Positions 44,335 through 61,600 of a stretch of 64,000 nt of DNA are shown one piece after another (position 1 is the stretch's first letter; every line of letters begins with the position of its first letter). Both the position numbers and the translations under genes were made by a program. Source of the stretch: Pontederia crassipes (Eukaryota; Streptophyta; Magnoliopsida; Commelinales; Pontederiaceae); assembly GCA_030549335.1 (NCBI GenBank), contig CM060195.1:3521501-3585500 (forward strand), given 5' to 3'. The notes beneath the pieces were generated by a model. The model worked only from the letters and a program-made list of their open reading frames with translations. It searched no databases and was not told the origin of the DNA.

Positions 44335-44629
44335 GTCATGAATCAATCATCTGAAGCATTAGTTGCTGACAATGACGGACAAAGAACTGGTTCCCAATCC
44401 AAGAGAAAAAAGTTCGCATAAGTCGTAATCAAATAAGAAGAGCGAAGATGCTGGACAAAAGAAAGCCCAAGGCCACCTGCACAAACATGAAAAACGTGTC
44501 GGCAAAGTAGACATGAATAAAGTAAAATGCTAAAATTATAGGAAACATGGTTACTTTGCTTGTGATTGCACTGAGCAAAAGAAGATTTGTCCGAACCATA
44601 ATTCTTTTTCTTATGCCTCAAGTTGTGCC

Positions 44630-44900
44630 TTAATTGCTGAAACTAATCGTTCGTGGATTGCAAATTCAGGAGCCACCGACCATGTAGCGAGAGATCGCGG
44701 GGTCTTCGTGGAATTTCGCCGAATAAGTGCGGGGAGCAAATGAATTTACGTTGGAAACAACGGAAGAGTTAAAGTTAAAGGCATTGGATCGTGCAAGTTA
44801 GAACTTCGCAATGGCCAAATACTTTACCTTCACGATGTTCTATATGCTCTAGCTTTTAGACGAAATTTACTTTTTGTGTTAGCGTTAGACAAACTTGATT
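44630..44900 (+). pseudogene. Copia aspartic protease region, active-site Asp lost
   Basis: The motif normally written W(I/L)xDSGATDH reads WIANSGATDHV. The codon at 44663-44665 is AAT, so the catalytic Asp is Asn. GNNGRVKVKGIGS and LHDVLYALAFRRNLL follow, with a stop at 44741-44743. Confidence 0.82.
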
Positions 44901-45060
44901 ATGTAATAAGTTTTCAGAGGAAACAAATGATAATATGTCATGACAATGTTCTTCTATGCAATGATTTTCTCAATAATAGTTTCTATGTTTTAAATATAGC
45001 ATCTGTTGCTAATAGTTATTCTTTTATATCATCTGTTGATATGAATGATAGTGCCAACAT

Positions 45061-45684
45061 TTGACATACTAGACTAGGATACATTGGTCAAGATCGAATG
45101 AATAGACTTGCTAGAGAAGGTCTCTTGGGGTCTCTCGCAAAAGTTGATCTTCCAACTTGTTAGGAATGTCTAGCTGTAAGAAAATAAGAACACCATTTGG
45201 GATGGGAAAACGCGCCGAGTACCCATTACAATTAATCCATTCGGACATATGTGATCCGATGAATGTTCACACAAGACACAATTTTTCTTACTTCATCACA
45301 TTTATTGGTGATTATTCACGTTACGGCGTTGTATACTTGATTTCTCATAAGTCTGAAGCATTAGATTATTTTGTACGATTCATGAACATGGCTGAGAATC
45401 ACATGGATCGCAAGATTAAAGCCTTGCGAATCGACCGTGGACGTGAATATCTCTCTGACTTATTCAAGAAGTTATGTGATGAAAAGGGTATAGTTAGACA
45501 ACTAACAATACTGAGAACTTCGCAACAAAATGATGTTGCAGAAAGATGGAATCGTATCTTATTTGATATAGTCCGATCCATGATGACGCAAGCAAATCTT
45601 TCGATTTCGTATTGGGGATATGCACTATTGATTGCTGCCTACATTTTAAAGTGTATCATCGAAGTCCGTTACCACACTTTATGA
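45061..45684 (+). pseudogene. Copia integrase
   Basis: A GAG-pre-integrase block (HTRLGYIG) starts after a stop at 45061-45063. The integrase core then shows HSDICDPM, ALRIDRGREYLS and NDVAERWNR, so the D-D-E residues survive although neighbouring residues differ from the usual LRSDRGGEY and NGVAERKNR. The frame stops at 45684, and a further piece (YVFIGEREDGTVTEIENRDV) runs in another frame to 45922. Confidence 0.85.
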
Positions 45685-46202
45685 ACTTTGGACAAGCAAA
45701 AAACCTAACTTTAGTTATTTGCGCCCTTGGGGTCGTGCAATCTATGTTCTAAATAACTCCCATAAGTATGGAAAGTTGGGTCATAAAGGGCAGAAATGTA
45801 TCTTTATAAGATATTGTGAAACCTCCAGGGGCTATGTATTCATAGGAGAAAGAGAAGATGGTACGGTAACGGAAATTGAAAATAGAGATGTGACATTCAT
45901 AGAGAACGAGTTTCTTAAGTAAGGCGAGATTGACAAGTGACTTCTTCTAGATGAAAAAGAAGATCCCGAGTTGACGGCACAAGCGGATCAACCTATTGAG
46001 GAGTTAGTCTCCTCAATACTATAGCTTGATCCGAGTGGGAGAAATTCGCAACTGTCGACTGATGATCAACTTAAAAGTTCTCTTCGACGGACTACTAGAA
46101 AACATGTTTCATGCCGATGTTTTGAAATTGAAGGGCTGCATGAACATGGACCGCATGAGGTCAACATAATAAATTTGGAAGATGAACTTAAGCCAAAATC
46201 TA

Positions 46203-47196
46203 TCAAAGAGGCTCTCTCGTCCCCTCCTAAGGAAGAATGGATTAAGGCAATAAAGGAAGAGTTAGGGTCCATGCAGAAAAATTAAGTATGGGACTTGGTT
46301 GATCTCCCGCCAGGCCGTAAGACAATTGGGAACAAATGGATTCTCAAAATTAAATGTGGCGTGGATGGATCAATTGCGAGATATAAAGCTCGCCTAGTGG
46401 CGAAAGGTTTCACCCAAACAGCGGGTGTTGACTATGAAGAAACTTTTGCACCTATTGTAAGATTTACTTCAATTCGCCTAATATTAGGTATAGTCGCACA
46501 TATGGACTTAGAATTACATCAAATGAATGTAAAAATCGCATTGATCAATGGAGAACTAGATGAGAAAATTTATATGGAGCAACCTCAAGGCTTCGTTGTG
46601 AAAGGAGAAGAGTACAAAGTTTGCAAGCTGCGCCGGTCCATTTATGGACTCAAACAATCATCTAGACAGTGGTATATGAAATTTCATCGGTCAATCATTT
46701 CGTACAATTTTAACATGATTGATGAAGATCACTGTGTGTATGTTCATAAGTCCGAGGATAATTTTGTTATCCTGACGTTATATGTGGACGACATTCTAAT
46801 AGTTGGGAATAATAGAGACTATGTCATTACCATTAAGTAATGATTGTCCTTCATATTTGAGATGAAGAACATGGGTGAAACAACATACATACTGGGTGTG
46901 AAAATCCAACGCGACTGTTCCAAACGACTCCTTGCCTTGTCGCAGGAATCATATATAAAGAAGGTTTTGGAACGATTCCGCATGGATGGCTGCAAATTCA
47001 CTGACACTCCTATTATGAAAGGCGAGGTTTTAAGCTTGGACATGTGCCCTAAAACTCTAGAGGAACAAAAGGAAATGTCCAATGTTCCCTATGCGAGTGT
47101 GGTCGGCAGCCTGATGTACGCTATGATGTGTACTCGGCCGAACATATATTTTACCGTGGGTCTAGTTAGTCGATATCAGGCTAATTCGGGACGCTA
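46203..47196 (+). pseudogene. Copia reverse transcriptase, motif A Asp lost
   Basis: Motifs in order: KEEWIKAIKEE, a stop at 46283-46285, [67 protein letters not shown] and [10 protein letters not shown] (YVDD at 46781-46792). The usual QMDVKTAFLNG has Asn for the catalytic Asp (codon 46526-46528). Two adjacent stops at 46838-46843 and another at 47195-47197 interrupt the frame. GETTYILGVKIQRD and YASVVGSLMYAMMCTRP follow. Confidence 0.88.
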
Positions 47197-47197
47197 A

Positions 47198-47739
47198 CAC
47201 TAGAAGGCCGTGAAGAGAATCATGAGATACCTCAAGGGTACTGCAAATCTTGCACTATGCTATCATGGAGGAAGTCTACGACTTATTAGATTCACCGATG
47301 CTGATTGGGCTGGTGACGTTGATGAACGGAAATCCTCTTGCTCAGCAATGGTGCTATTACTTGGAGTAGCAAAAAATAAGATTGTGTGACATTGTCAACT
47401 ATGGAGGCAGAATTCATAGCTTGTTCAGTGGCAGTACAAGCGGCCTTATGGCTTAAGAAATTCCTTCAACACTTGAGGATTTCTAAGAATGTAACGAAGA
47501 AGATGATCCTTCACTATGACAATCAATCAACCATAACTTATGTGAAGGACGAGAAATACCGTTGCAAAGAAAAGCATATCGACACAAAGTACAAATTTAT
47601 ACGAAATTAAGAAGTCAAAGAGGAGATTTCAATTGAGTACATATCAACGCATAATATGGTTGCTGATCCGTTCATCAAACCATTGTCAAGAGAGACATTC
47701 TTAAGATATGTAAATGCCTTAGGACTGCGTAGATTATAA
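47198..47739 (+). pseudogene. Copia RNase H
   Basis: RIMRYLKGTANLAL and FTDADWAGDVDERKS are in one frame. After a frameshift at about 47350-47385 the other frame has TLSTMEAEFIACS, LHYDNQSTI and KEKHIDTKY, a stop at 47608-47610, then YISTHNMVADPFIKPL to the terminal stop at 47737-47739. Confidence 0.85.
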
Positions 47740-48733
47740 ATGTAATGATGTGCTCAAATTTTCAATGAATAAAAGATTATTTTTTTTGATAAATTCATTG
47801 TTGTGAATTCTTATTATGCATGTGAAAAGTATGTCGATCGGGCCTAGATTTGTTCACTCACTCGAACAAATATTTCCGGCGCTCACGAAAATAGCGAGCG
47901 GAATGAACCATGTGAGTCATGGTGTGATTATTAAAATATGAGTTTTAGTAACTTAATGTCGCCTAATTAAGAGAAAGAAGTCAGATACGAGATTCAAATT
48001 TAGCGCTATATGGTAGCGAGCAATTTACAAACTCGAGTCAGACGCTAAAAGTTAGCGACTGGACTTAAGTCTGTGCGGTGTATAATTAAACAGAGCTAGA
48101 CATACGCTCATTCAATGAGAGTCTGCACCGTAATACTTGTGTTTAGTATCAAGTATGCAAAGTCGACCAAGGAGACGTGATGAATTGATTAGTTCGATGA
48201 TAATGATGGTGTGAGTATCTAACAGATGATTCATTTGTATGTGCCCTTAGACTCTTGACTATGTCTTAAGGAAAGAAATTAGTGCTTGCTACTTTAGCAT
48301 GGTACTCAAAGGTGAAAAGTAAAGTAGCCTGACGAGCCATGTCTAGGAAAGCAACTGGTTCACTACTAAAAGACATGAGGGCGAGAGAAGGAACTGTTAT
48401 AAGCTGCATAAAGCTTTCACATAAATTGGCCAACTATTTTTTGAAAATAGTGCATGTGAAAGATAATTATCGCGGAGTAAGACATGCGTTGTCTTAGCTA
48501 TGCTGCAAGACAGATTTAGGGCATAACGGGTTACATTATTTGAGCATTTGTTGGCTCATATGTGAGCTATCATGAATCCCTAACGGACATGACATACGCT
48601 CTAGAGATACTTGAGCGATTGAACCTTAACAGACATCTTTCTAGCTCTTATAAAGACGCGTGCTTGTACTCGTGGGTTGCATGGCACATTTACCTATTCT
48701 GAATAAACGAAAGTACAATGCCCCAATGCGGAC

Positions 48734-48743
48734 AAGTGGGAGA
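48734..48743 (+). other. Copia polypurine tract
   Basis: The purine-rich AAGTGGGAGA, broken by one T, immediately precedes the 3' LTR. Confidence 0.75.
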
Positions 48744-48744
48744 T

Positions 48745-49098
48745 TATTGAAATAGTGCCTTTTTGGGCACATGGGCCGCACGGACGCGCGGCCCACAAGG
48801 GTGAGGCGCATACCTGTGCAGACACATCATCATACGCGTGATGGACGCACATGATGCATTCTGCCTAACTTGTCGTCCAACTCTTCCTACCCTATAAAAG
48901 GGGACTCATAGCATAGGTCCCAAATATACTTTCGTAGAGGTTCGTTTAGGGTGCTTGTGCTGTGGCAAAGAGTTTCGTTGCCGATCCTGAGGTGCAAGTG
49001 CGTTCGTTAAGAGTTTGTGGAAAAGCCCTAACGATCCGCTTCCACTGCAAGAGGTATTCTGCAACCTATAGAATTTATATCTGTTATAAATTCCAACA
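48745..49098 (+). repeat. Copia 3' LTR
   Basis: Starts TATTGAAATAG (the expected TG has become TA) and ends TTCCAACA, followed by the CATAT duplication. Lacks the 16-nt segment of the 5' LTR. Confidence 0.94.
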
Positions 49099-49103
49099 CA
49101 TAT

Positions 49104-50285
49104 GGTTCAAATTCATCTACCGATAAATAGGATTTAAAAAAATCTCATTCGTGCCATCGTCGTCTTGCTTTTGTTCATTCTCCTTCCTCATGGTCGAGGT
49201 CGCAACCTCCATACACCCGCTTCTTTGACAAGATCTCCTAAAATTTTTCATCATGGTCCGTCTTCGAAAAGATATCCCTCCAATGTGATTTACTTCAAGT
49301 GAAATATGTCACCCATCCTCGAGGGTGTTCATATGTCAAATGCAATCCCTATCCTTGTTTCATTTCCTTTTATTGTTGTATCGGCACCATGGCTTAAGCT
49401 ACATTGTTTCTCCATTGTTTCCCTGACGTATACATTTGCTTTCCTATCAATACAGGAGATTCTTGACTAGTGTCCTTCTTTCACTGAGTGGAACTATGTT
49501 TTCTTAATATTTGGGTTTTAGATTAATATGGTGACTTGAATATTCAATGTGTTTGGAAGTGCAACGATGGATTTATCAATTTTAGACAAATATTTCATGA
49601 CTAAACAAGAAATATGAAATTGTTTCCATGGGCATAGTGGGAAAATGTTTCAACTCAGTCATTGACATAAGCTTTTAGTGATGATAGAAGTTTTTAGTTC
49701 CATATAAAACACAAAATTTTCAAAGGCAGTCTATTAGGAAAAAACAATTTTTTTTGCATTTATAAGATGGATAATATCATAATAAAGTTTCATTTGACTT
49801 TTAGGACCAATTGCAGTGCATAGATAAAAGCAAACATAGCGAGCAATTGTCATCATTGTTTTGGTATTCATAGATCTCATGGTGTGTGAAATAATTGATG
49901 ATCTTCAAGGGAGAACAACAAATGCAGCAAGAAGGCAAGGACACAAGGTGGAAAAAAAAGACTAAATGATAAATAGATCTTATATGAAATAGATTTTTGA
50001 AGATGGACAATGCTCAAGGACAGATAAGTTGCATGAAATCACATCTGAGAAGTCACCGGAGATGGAAGCTATGACCTCAAACATGAGGAAAGATAAAGAA
50101 CGGAAGCAAATGTGGCCGATGGTGTGGACAAGATTTTTCTAAACCCTATTTATTGCGAGATGAATATGAACCATACGAATAAAATCAACGACCATCTTAA
50201 CAACTTATCATCCGTCTTTCATCTCCTGATCGATGACTACCATGGTGCGTGACATGCTGTCACTAATTGGGTGCACGACATGCCC

Positions 50286-50342
<57 letters not shown>

Positions 50343-50343
50343 G
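49104..50343. other. Spacer between copia and CACTA elements
   Basis: Mixed composition, no recognisable gene. It ends in a (TA)n microsatellite (about 50287-50330) and four TATG units, into which the CACTA element inserted. Confidence 0.4.
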
Positions 50344-50346
50344 TAT

Positions 50347-52781
50347 CACTACAAGAAAATGATAAATTTGCGATGGACATTTTTCGAAGGAAATGAATCC
50401 TTCTCATTTATTGACGGCAGTTGCGATGAATATGAAACTTCTTCCGAACTATCTAAGGCCAAAACGTCCTTTATACTACGGATGGAATACCTCTGTCGAT
50501 AAATTACCAACGGGTATAGCCTTTGAAATTAATGAAGGAATTAAATCCGTCGGTAATTTCGAAGGAAATACCCATCGGTAAATATATTTATAACAATATA
50601 TATGTAATATAATATAAGTATATATTCAGTATTTTATTATCAAATTATTATTTTATTTATCAAAGGATAGTGCCTTCGAAATTATCGAAGGATTTAGAAT
50701 CCCTCGGTAATTTCGAAGGACATCACCATCGGTAATTTACATCCATCGATAATTTTGAAGGTATTATCCTTAGATAATTAAAATAGTATAATGTTATTAT
50801 CAATATATATATATAATATTAATATTAAACATTAATAATAGTATATGTATTGATATTAATTATATGTATTAATATATATAATTACAATCATTAGTAATAT
50901 TATGTTATATTATAAATACTTTATAAAATGGAAGAGAGATATGTGTTATATTATTAATATATTATTATTTTATTTATCCAAGGATAGTGCCTTCGAAATT
51001 ATCAAAGGATTTGGAATCCGTTGATAATTTCGAAGGACATCACCCGTCGATAATTACTGAAGAAAAATGCCTTCGAAATTACTGAAGGATTTACATCCAT
51101 CGTTAATTTCAAAGGCATTATCCTTCGTAATTAAAATAGTATAATTTGTTATCAATATTTATATATATAATATTATTATTAAACATTAATAATAGTATAT
51201 GTATTGATATTAATATATGTATTAATATATATAATTACCAGCATTAGTAATATTATGTTATATTATAAATATTTTATAAAAATGGAAGAGAGATATGCGT
51301 TATATTATAAACATTAATAATATATTATTATTTTATTTATCGAAGGATAGTGCCTTTGAAATTATTAAAGAATTTGGGATCTGTCGATAATTCGAAGGAC
51401 ATCATCCGTCAATAATTACCGAAGAAAAATGCCTTCGAAATTATCGAAGGATTTACATCCATCGGTAATTTCGAAGGGCATTATCTTTCAGTAATTAAAA
51501 TAGTATAATTTATTATCAATATATATAATATTATTAAACATCAATAATAATAATATATGTATTGATATCAATATTTATATATAATATTATTATTAAACAT
51601 TATCAAAATTAGTTAAATTTCAACCGTAATTATAAATTTTAAGTCTTTCAATTAATTTTATTCAAAATTCTATTAACTTACTTCTTATTAGTTCACAATA
51701 TGTTTTTTATATTTTTAAAGAGTCTTTTATATTTTTATAGTATATATTTTAATAATCATATATATATTAATGTTTATAATCATATATATATATAATATTA
51801 TTAATGCTAATAATAAGATATATATGTAAGTATTGATAATGAATAATATTATTTTAATTATCGATGGGTAAGACCCTTCAGAATTTCTGACGGATTTCAA
51901 GTCCTTCGATAATTTCGAAAAATATAGCGTCACTAATTCTAATATTTTCCTGCCCAATTTTCCCCCTCCACTTTCTCCAAACCGAGCCCCCTCTCTCCCT
52001 ATATTTTCCTCCTCTCCCACGACGGCAAGGACGACGGCGGTGACTCTCAACTTTGGCCATCTCGGCCCCCTCCCCCTCTTCGTCTTCCTCACATGCGATT
52101 GGACCCGGCGCACGGCCGGATCTGATCGCGGGCGGTCGGATCCGGCCACAGGCGTGCGGGGGGCAGGATCCACGCACGGACGGCCGCACCGCGCAGTCGG
52201 CCACGTTCGTGGTGTCCTCCCCATCCCCATTCCCCTCCCCCTTTCTCTATCTTGATTCCAGCCGTCTAATGCCGGATCGGTGGCCAGCGGTGATCCAACA
52301 TCAGGCGGCCTAATTTTTTTATATTTTTAAAAATTTTTGACGGACAAATCTGTCGTATTTCGCCGGTGCCTGTCGAAGGCTTCGATGGGAGTCCTCCCGT
52401 TGGAAATATCGACGGGAAACCCGTCGAAATCCGTGGAAAGTTTCGAAGGGGCCAACACTCCTTCCTTCGGCGCCGGCCGGCTTCGGCACCCAGATTAGGA
52501 GCTTCCGACGACTAAATTCGTCGAAAGTTCTGAAGGCGATCTTCCCCTGGGAACTTTCGACTAATTTTAGCCTTCAAAAATTTCGAAGGCCATTTTTTCG
52601 TCGTAGACATCCGTCAAAATCTCCGAAGGGATGTTTGAGGATTGTCGATAATTTTTTCCGACAACAAGATTTTCAACTACTCTCTATCCATCGAAAAATC
52701 CGTCGCAAAGGATATTTGCGATGGATTTTGAAGGTTTTGCGATGGATAAATCTGTTGTAAAATCGTAATATTCTTGTAGTG
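50347..52781. mobile_element. Non-autonomous CACTA (En/Spm) transposon, 2.4 kb
   Basis: The ends are CACTACAAGAAAATGATAAA and (inverted) CACTACAAGAATATTACGAT, flanked by the 3-bp duplication TAT (50344-50346 and 52782-52784). Subterminal regions are packed with inverted and direct copies of TCGAAGG/CCTTCGA and ATCGGTAATTTCGAAGG, as expected for transposase-binding repeats. Three tandem copies of a roughly 320-360 nt unit start near 50664, 50981 and 51344 (AGGATAGTGCC). A GC-rich core (51950-52310) may be captured host DNA or a repeat. No transposase is seen. Confidence 0.9.
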
Positions 52782-53229
52782 TATGTATATGGGTCCCTTG
52801 TACTTTTTTTCCTTTATACTTTGAATATATGCTGATAACTATTATGTTTGTGAAATTTCACCTTTAATGCATATGAGGCATTAGAGTTTTGTTTTTGGTT
52901 AATATGGATGCAACATGAAGATTTTTGTTCTGTCTTTATCATGAAGAACATTAAGATGTTGATTCAGATTTTTATAGGATCCGATATTTTTGTAACCTAT
53001 AAAAAATTTTCAAGTTTTTAGAGCTAGGTTATGTAGCATCATACATGTGCAAGTAACTTGAGTGTTATAAAATTTGGATGATGTGAATGTTTTGGCTATT
53101 TGAATATACTTACGAGTGATATATGTTAGTGAATGTTCCCTTCTAATTTTGCATATGTAATATGTTTTGGTAAAATTGTAGCCCTTTGTAGATCAAGCTT
53201 TAAGTGATCATTATTAATTACTTATAGCT

Positions 53230-53577
53230 AGGTTAATGGTCATTAAGATAATAACGACAAGGAATTCTTTGGATGATAATAATTTTTAATGGCCAAATTT
53301 GTAGATGTTAAATATTATTAAGGACCATACTTGTGGTCATCATTAAAGTTAATGACCAAATTATTGATCATTAAGGATTATTAAGGACCACTTAATCTCT
53401 AATCATTAGTGAGTTTTAATGATGGGCACATCTGTATTATAATTATTGACTTTGAACTACTAAGCCTATAACAATCGGTGATGATCAGAAAAGTTGGACG
53501 TTAATAATTTATAGCTATCGAAAAACAATCTTTGACGATCAATTTTCCCTTCATTAAAAATCAATTTATTGTAGTGT
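53230..53577. mobile_element. Terminus of a second CACTA-like element
   Basis: The sequence ends in ATTGTAGTG, that is (inverted) CACTACAATAAATTGA, and is preceded by repeats of TTAATGACCAAAT / TGGTCATTAA, typical of subterminal CACTA repeats. I cannot find the other end with a TCT duplication in this window, so it is truncated or its partner end has decayed. 52785-53229 is AT-rich without features. Confidence 0.5.
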
Positions 53578-58418
<4,841 letters not shown>

Positions 58419-58606
58419 AAAATACAATGAACACCCTTACATATTTCCTATACCAACTATCAGAATTTGGTTCAACAATTGTTTGAATTAAACTTAAATA
58501 CAGAAAAATCTTTGCATCCAAAAATCGTTGTTGTTCAAAGAAATTTAAGCTTTTGGTTTAAAAAAGAGATAAAAAAAGAATAAAGAACTCCAACCCGGAC
58601 AATTAC

Positions 58607-61600
58607 CTAAGGAAAAAGTAGTTTAGTGTACAAGAGCTCGTTCCAGGTATCCTGTACGCCGGGAATGCACCAGTGCACGCAGTCGGAGTGGCTTCTTGGG
58701 TTCTTCATCAGCTCCTTCGGCGTCACGTTGGTCCGGAACTCCTTGTAGATGGTCGTGTGCGCATCCTTGCGGTACTCGGACAGCTGCGTGATGTTGTTGA
58801 CGACGATGGGAACCCTCGACGCCGCCACCGCGTCCCCGACCACCTTCATGATGCCTTTGTCGGCGCCGGAGCCCCAGTACGTCTGGTTGTCTATGGGGGT
58901 TGTCTCCGCATAGCAGTTCAGGTTATGCTTCCCTCCCCAGTCCTGACTCCTGTCACACCATTTGAATCAATAATCTTAGAGATAAGCTCTTTGAAGAGCC
59001 CGTGTTAATCTGCTGGATGATTAATCATGCAATTACTTCCAGTGCGTAGAAGACATAGTCGTGAAGAAGACCCTCGTCTTCCGGGGATCCATGTTCTTCT
59101 CCACCCAATTCACCATTTCCCGCATCACCAGCCCGTACGCCTTCTTTGTATCCATTACAGTGATCTGTGTCATGTTAGCTTCGGATGTCCTGCGCACCAC
59201 AATTTTTCTTCTTGTCAGCCTTAAATTTTGCTTTGTAGTTTGATGGAGAGGAGGAAGGAAGGATATATATGTATACAAAGTCTTAATCTTCGCGGTCCTT
59301 GTGTTCCACCAAGTATAAGTGTTGAAGATTAGGACGTCGGCGTCCTTCCAGTTATCTGCATGCTTGTCGAGGGCTCCTGCGTACAGATGGATCGTCCTGT
59401 CTGCTTCTGTCACCCTGTGCTTGCCCGAATCGTCACAGTTCGACTTGACGAGGAAAGGTGCCCAGTAGAACTCTATGGTGGCGTTGTATTCCTAATGTTT
59501 TCATGCATACATGTATATTAGATAGCTTGGTGCATGGTGATTAGGAGGTAGGCACTGATGAGGATTACCTGAGATTTGAGGGTCTGCAGTGATGCAACAT
59601 GTTTCGTTTTGTGGCTTTTGAGGGGCGTCTCCTTGTGCACAAGGCATGCCATGGAGAAGTACTGGCTTGCGCCCAGGGAGTCCCCCACGAACAGCATTCT
59701 CTTCCCTCTCAGCTTCTCCAGCATGAAGGTGGCGTTGAAGCTGTGTACATTAACATATATAAGAGCTGGTGAAAGCACGGAGATGCAGTGGCAAACTAAT
59801 GCATGCACTTTTCTTTTTACAGGAATGCAAAAAATTTTTGTTAGTGGAGTTGACTGAGTCCATGTGATAACTCGGGTTCAATTGGAGTCTGTGATCAGGT
59901 AATAATTCTAACGTTGAAGATAAATATCGCTCAATCCGCTACCACTTGAAATTGTAGAATCATACTTGGAAAAAAAAATTATTAGTTTAAATTTCATCCA
60001 TAGTCTCCTGCTTCAGAACTATCCATCATCATGCACTAAAATGATGCATTTTCGACTCTCAATTTCTGATGGATAAAAATTCTTTGCATTTTTAACTAAA
60101 TTGTGACGAAAAAAATATCCTTCCTAAATATTGAGGAATAAAATGCCCGTTACTAGTACCGAGAGTCATGATGAATTTATAATAAAATATATTATAATAT
60201 TATATAATAATTAAGGTTTCCATGGTCCTAACGTTCAATATTACCGCAGGACCATCGATATTTGAATTTATATAAAAATATGTCATAATATTATATAATA
60301 ATAAGATTACCGACGGATTTCTATTCATTAGTAATATCTAAGTCCAATATTGTCAGTATTCTAAATTATAATATAATATTATATAATAAAAATATTTTAT
60401 TGTTAAAGTTAACAATGATCTCGACCTTCGGTATTACCGTCGGGACCTTTGGTATTTTAAATTATAATAAAATATATTATAATATTACATAATATGAAAG
60501 TCGGGATCATCAATATTTTAATTTAAAATAAAATATATTATAATATTATATAATAAAATATTAATGTAATATTAATATTTTAATATTAAGGTTGTTCTTG
60601 CCTTGGTACCATCCGTCGGTAATATCGAAATTCAGGAACGTTGATATTTTAAATTATATATATTATAATATTAATATTTTATTATTAAAGTTACCGATAA
60701 TCCTAACTTTCGATATTATCGACAGATAAAAATTCATCGATAATATCAAAAACTACGACCATCGATATTTTAAATTATAATAAAATATATTATAATAAAT
60801 TCTCCTCCTCTCTCCCTATCTCTCTCCCTCTCCCTATCTCTCTCTATCTCCCCCCTCTCTCTCTCTCATTCTCTTCCTCTCCCTTTTTCTCTCACTCTCT
60901 TGGTTTTAGCGACGGACTCTAGCGAACCCGTGGCTCTAACTCCGATGACCCAACGACAACCCTCTCTCTCATCTCCCTCTCTCTCTCTCTCGACTGGATT
61001 CTGCCCCACATGTGCTCCCTCTCTCTCTCTTGCTCACTATCTCCCTCTTTGTCTCGCTCTTTCTCACTCTATTGACTCCGGTGAACTCGCAACTCCGGCA
61101 ACAACCTCTCTCTCATCTCCTCTCTCCCTCTCTCGGCCAGATCCAATTGCCTGCTGTCAGATTAGACCGTTGGGCCACTTGAGGCCGGATTCGATTGCTA
61201 GAGATCGATCACCTACGATCAAATTTGGTAGTATGTCGTCGAGCCACTTGCGACCCGATGATTTTTTTTATTTTTCTTAAAAAGTTTTTGACTGATAAAC
61301 TCATTGCAAATTTTGGTGGTTCGGCCACTATAGAAATTTCTAACGAGTAACTCCTGCCAGAACTTTCGAAGAGCCCTTCGAACCTTTTGATGGGAACTCT
61401 CGACGAGAGCCCGTTGAAAGTTCTGACGGCGACACCTGTTGGAACTTCGACGATTTTTTGTTGCCCGTCAAAAATTGTTTCCAATTATTAAGTGTTTTTC
61501 CAACTAGAAAATTTATTTTCTGAAAGATTTTATGGGATTTCCAACTGATTTGACCGTAGAAAATTAGTGCTATTGGGAGATTTGTTTCCATATTATGTCC

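Larger units (their letters stand above)
41912..49098 (+). mobile_element. Ty1-copia LTR retrotransposon, full-length but inactive
   Basis: Two LTRs (370 and 354 bp) enclose gag, protease, integrase, reverse transcriptase and RNase H in the copia order, with a primer-binding site and polypurine tract. The 5-bp target duplication CATAT is at 41907-41911 and 49099-49103. By eye the LTRs differ at about 38 of 354 aligned positions plus a 16-nt indel, mostly transitions, so the insertion is old. The 1.47-kb leader (42282-43755) and a 1.0-kb stretch between RNase H and the 3' LTR (47740-48733) contain no recognisable gene. Many stops, at least one frameshift and two lost catalytic Asp residues make it non-functional. 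Confidence 0.95.

Noticed and set aside
51727-52230. GC-rich frame in the CACTA core considered as a captured host gene
   Set aside because: No recognisable domain and several overlapping open frames; it may be only repeat sequence.
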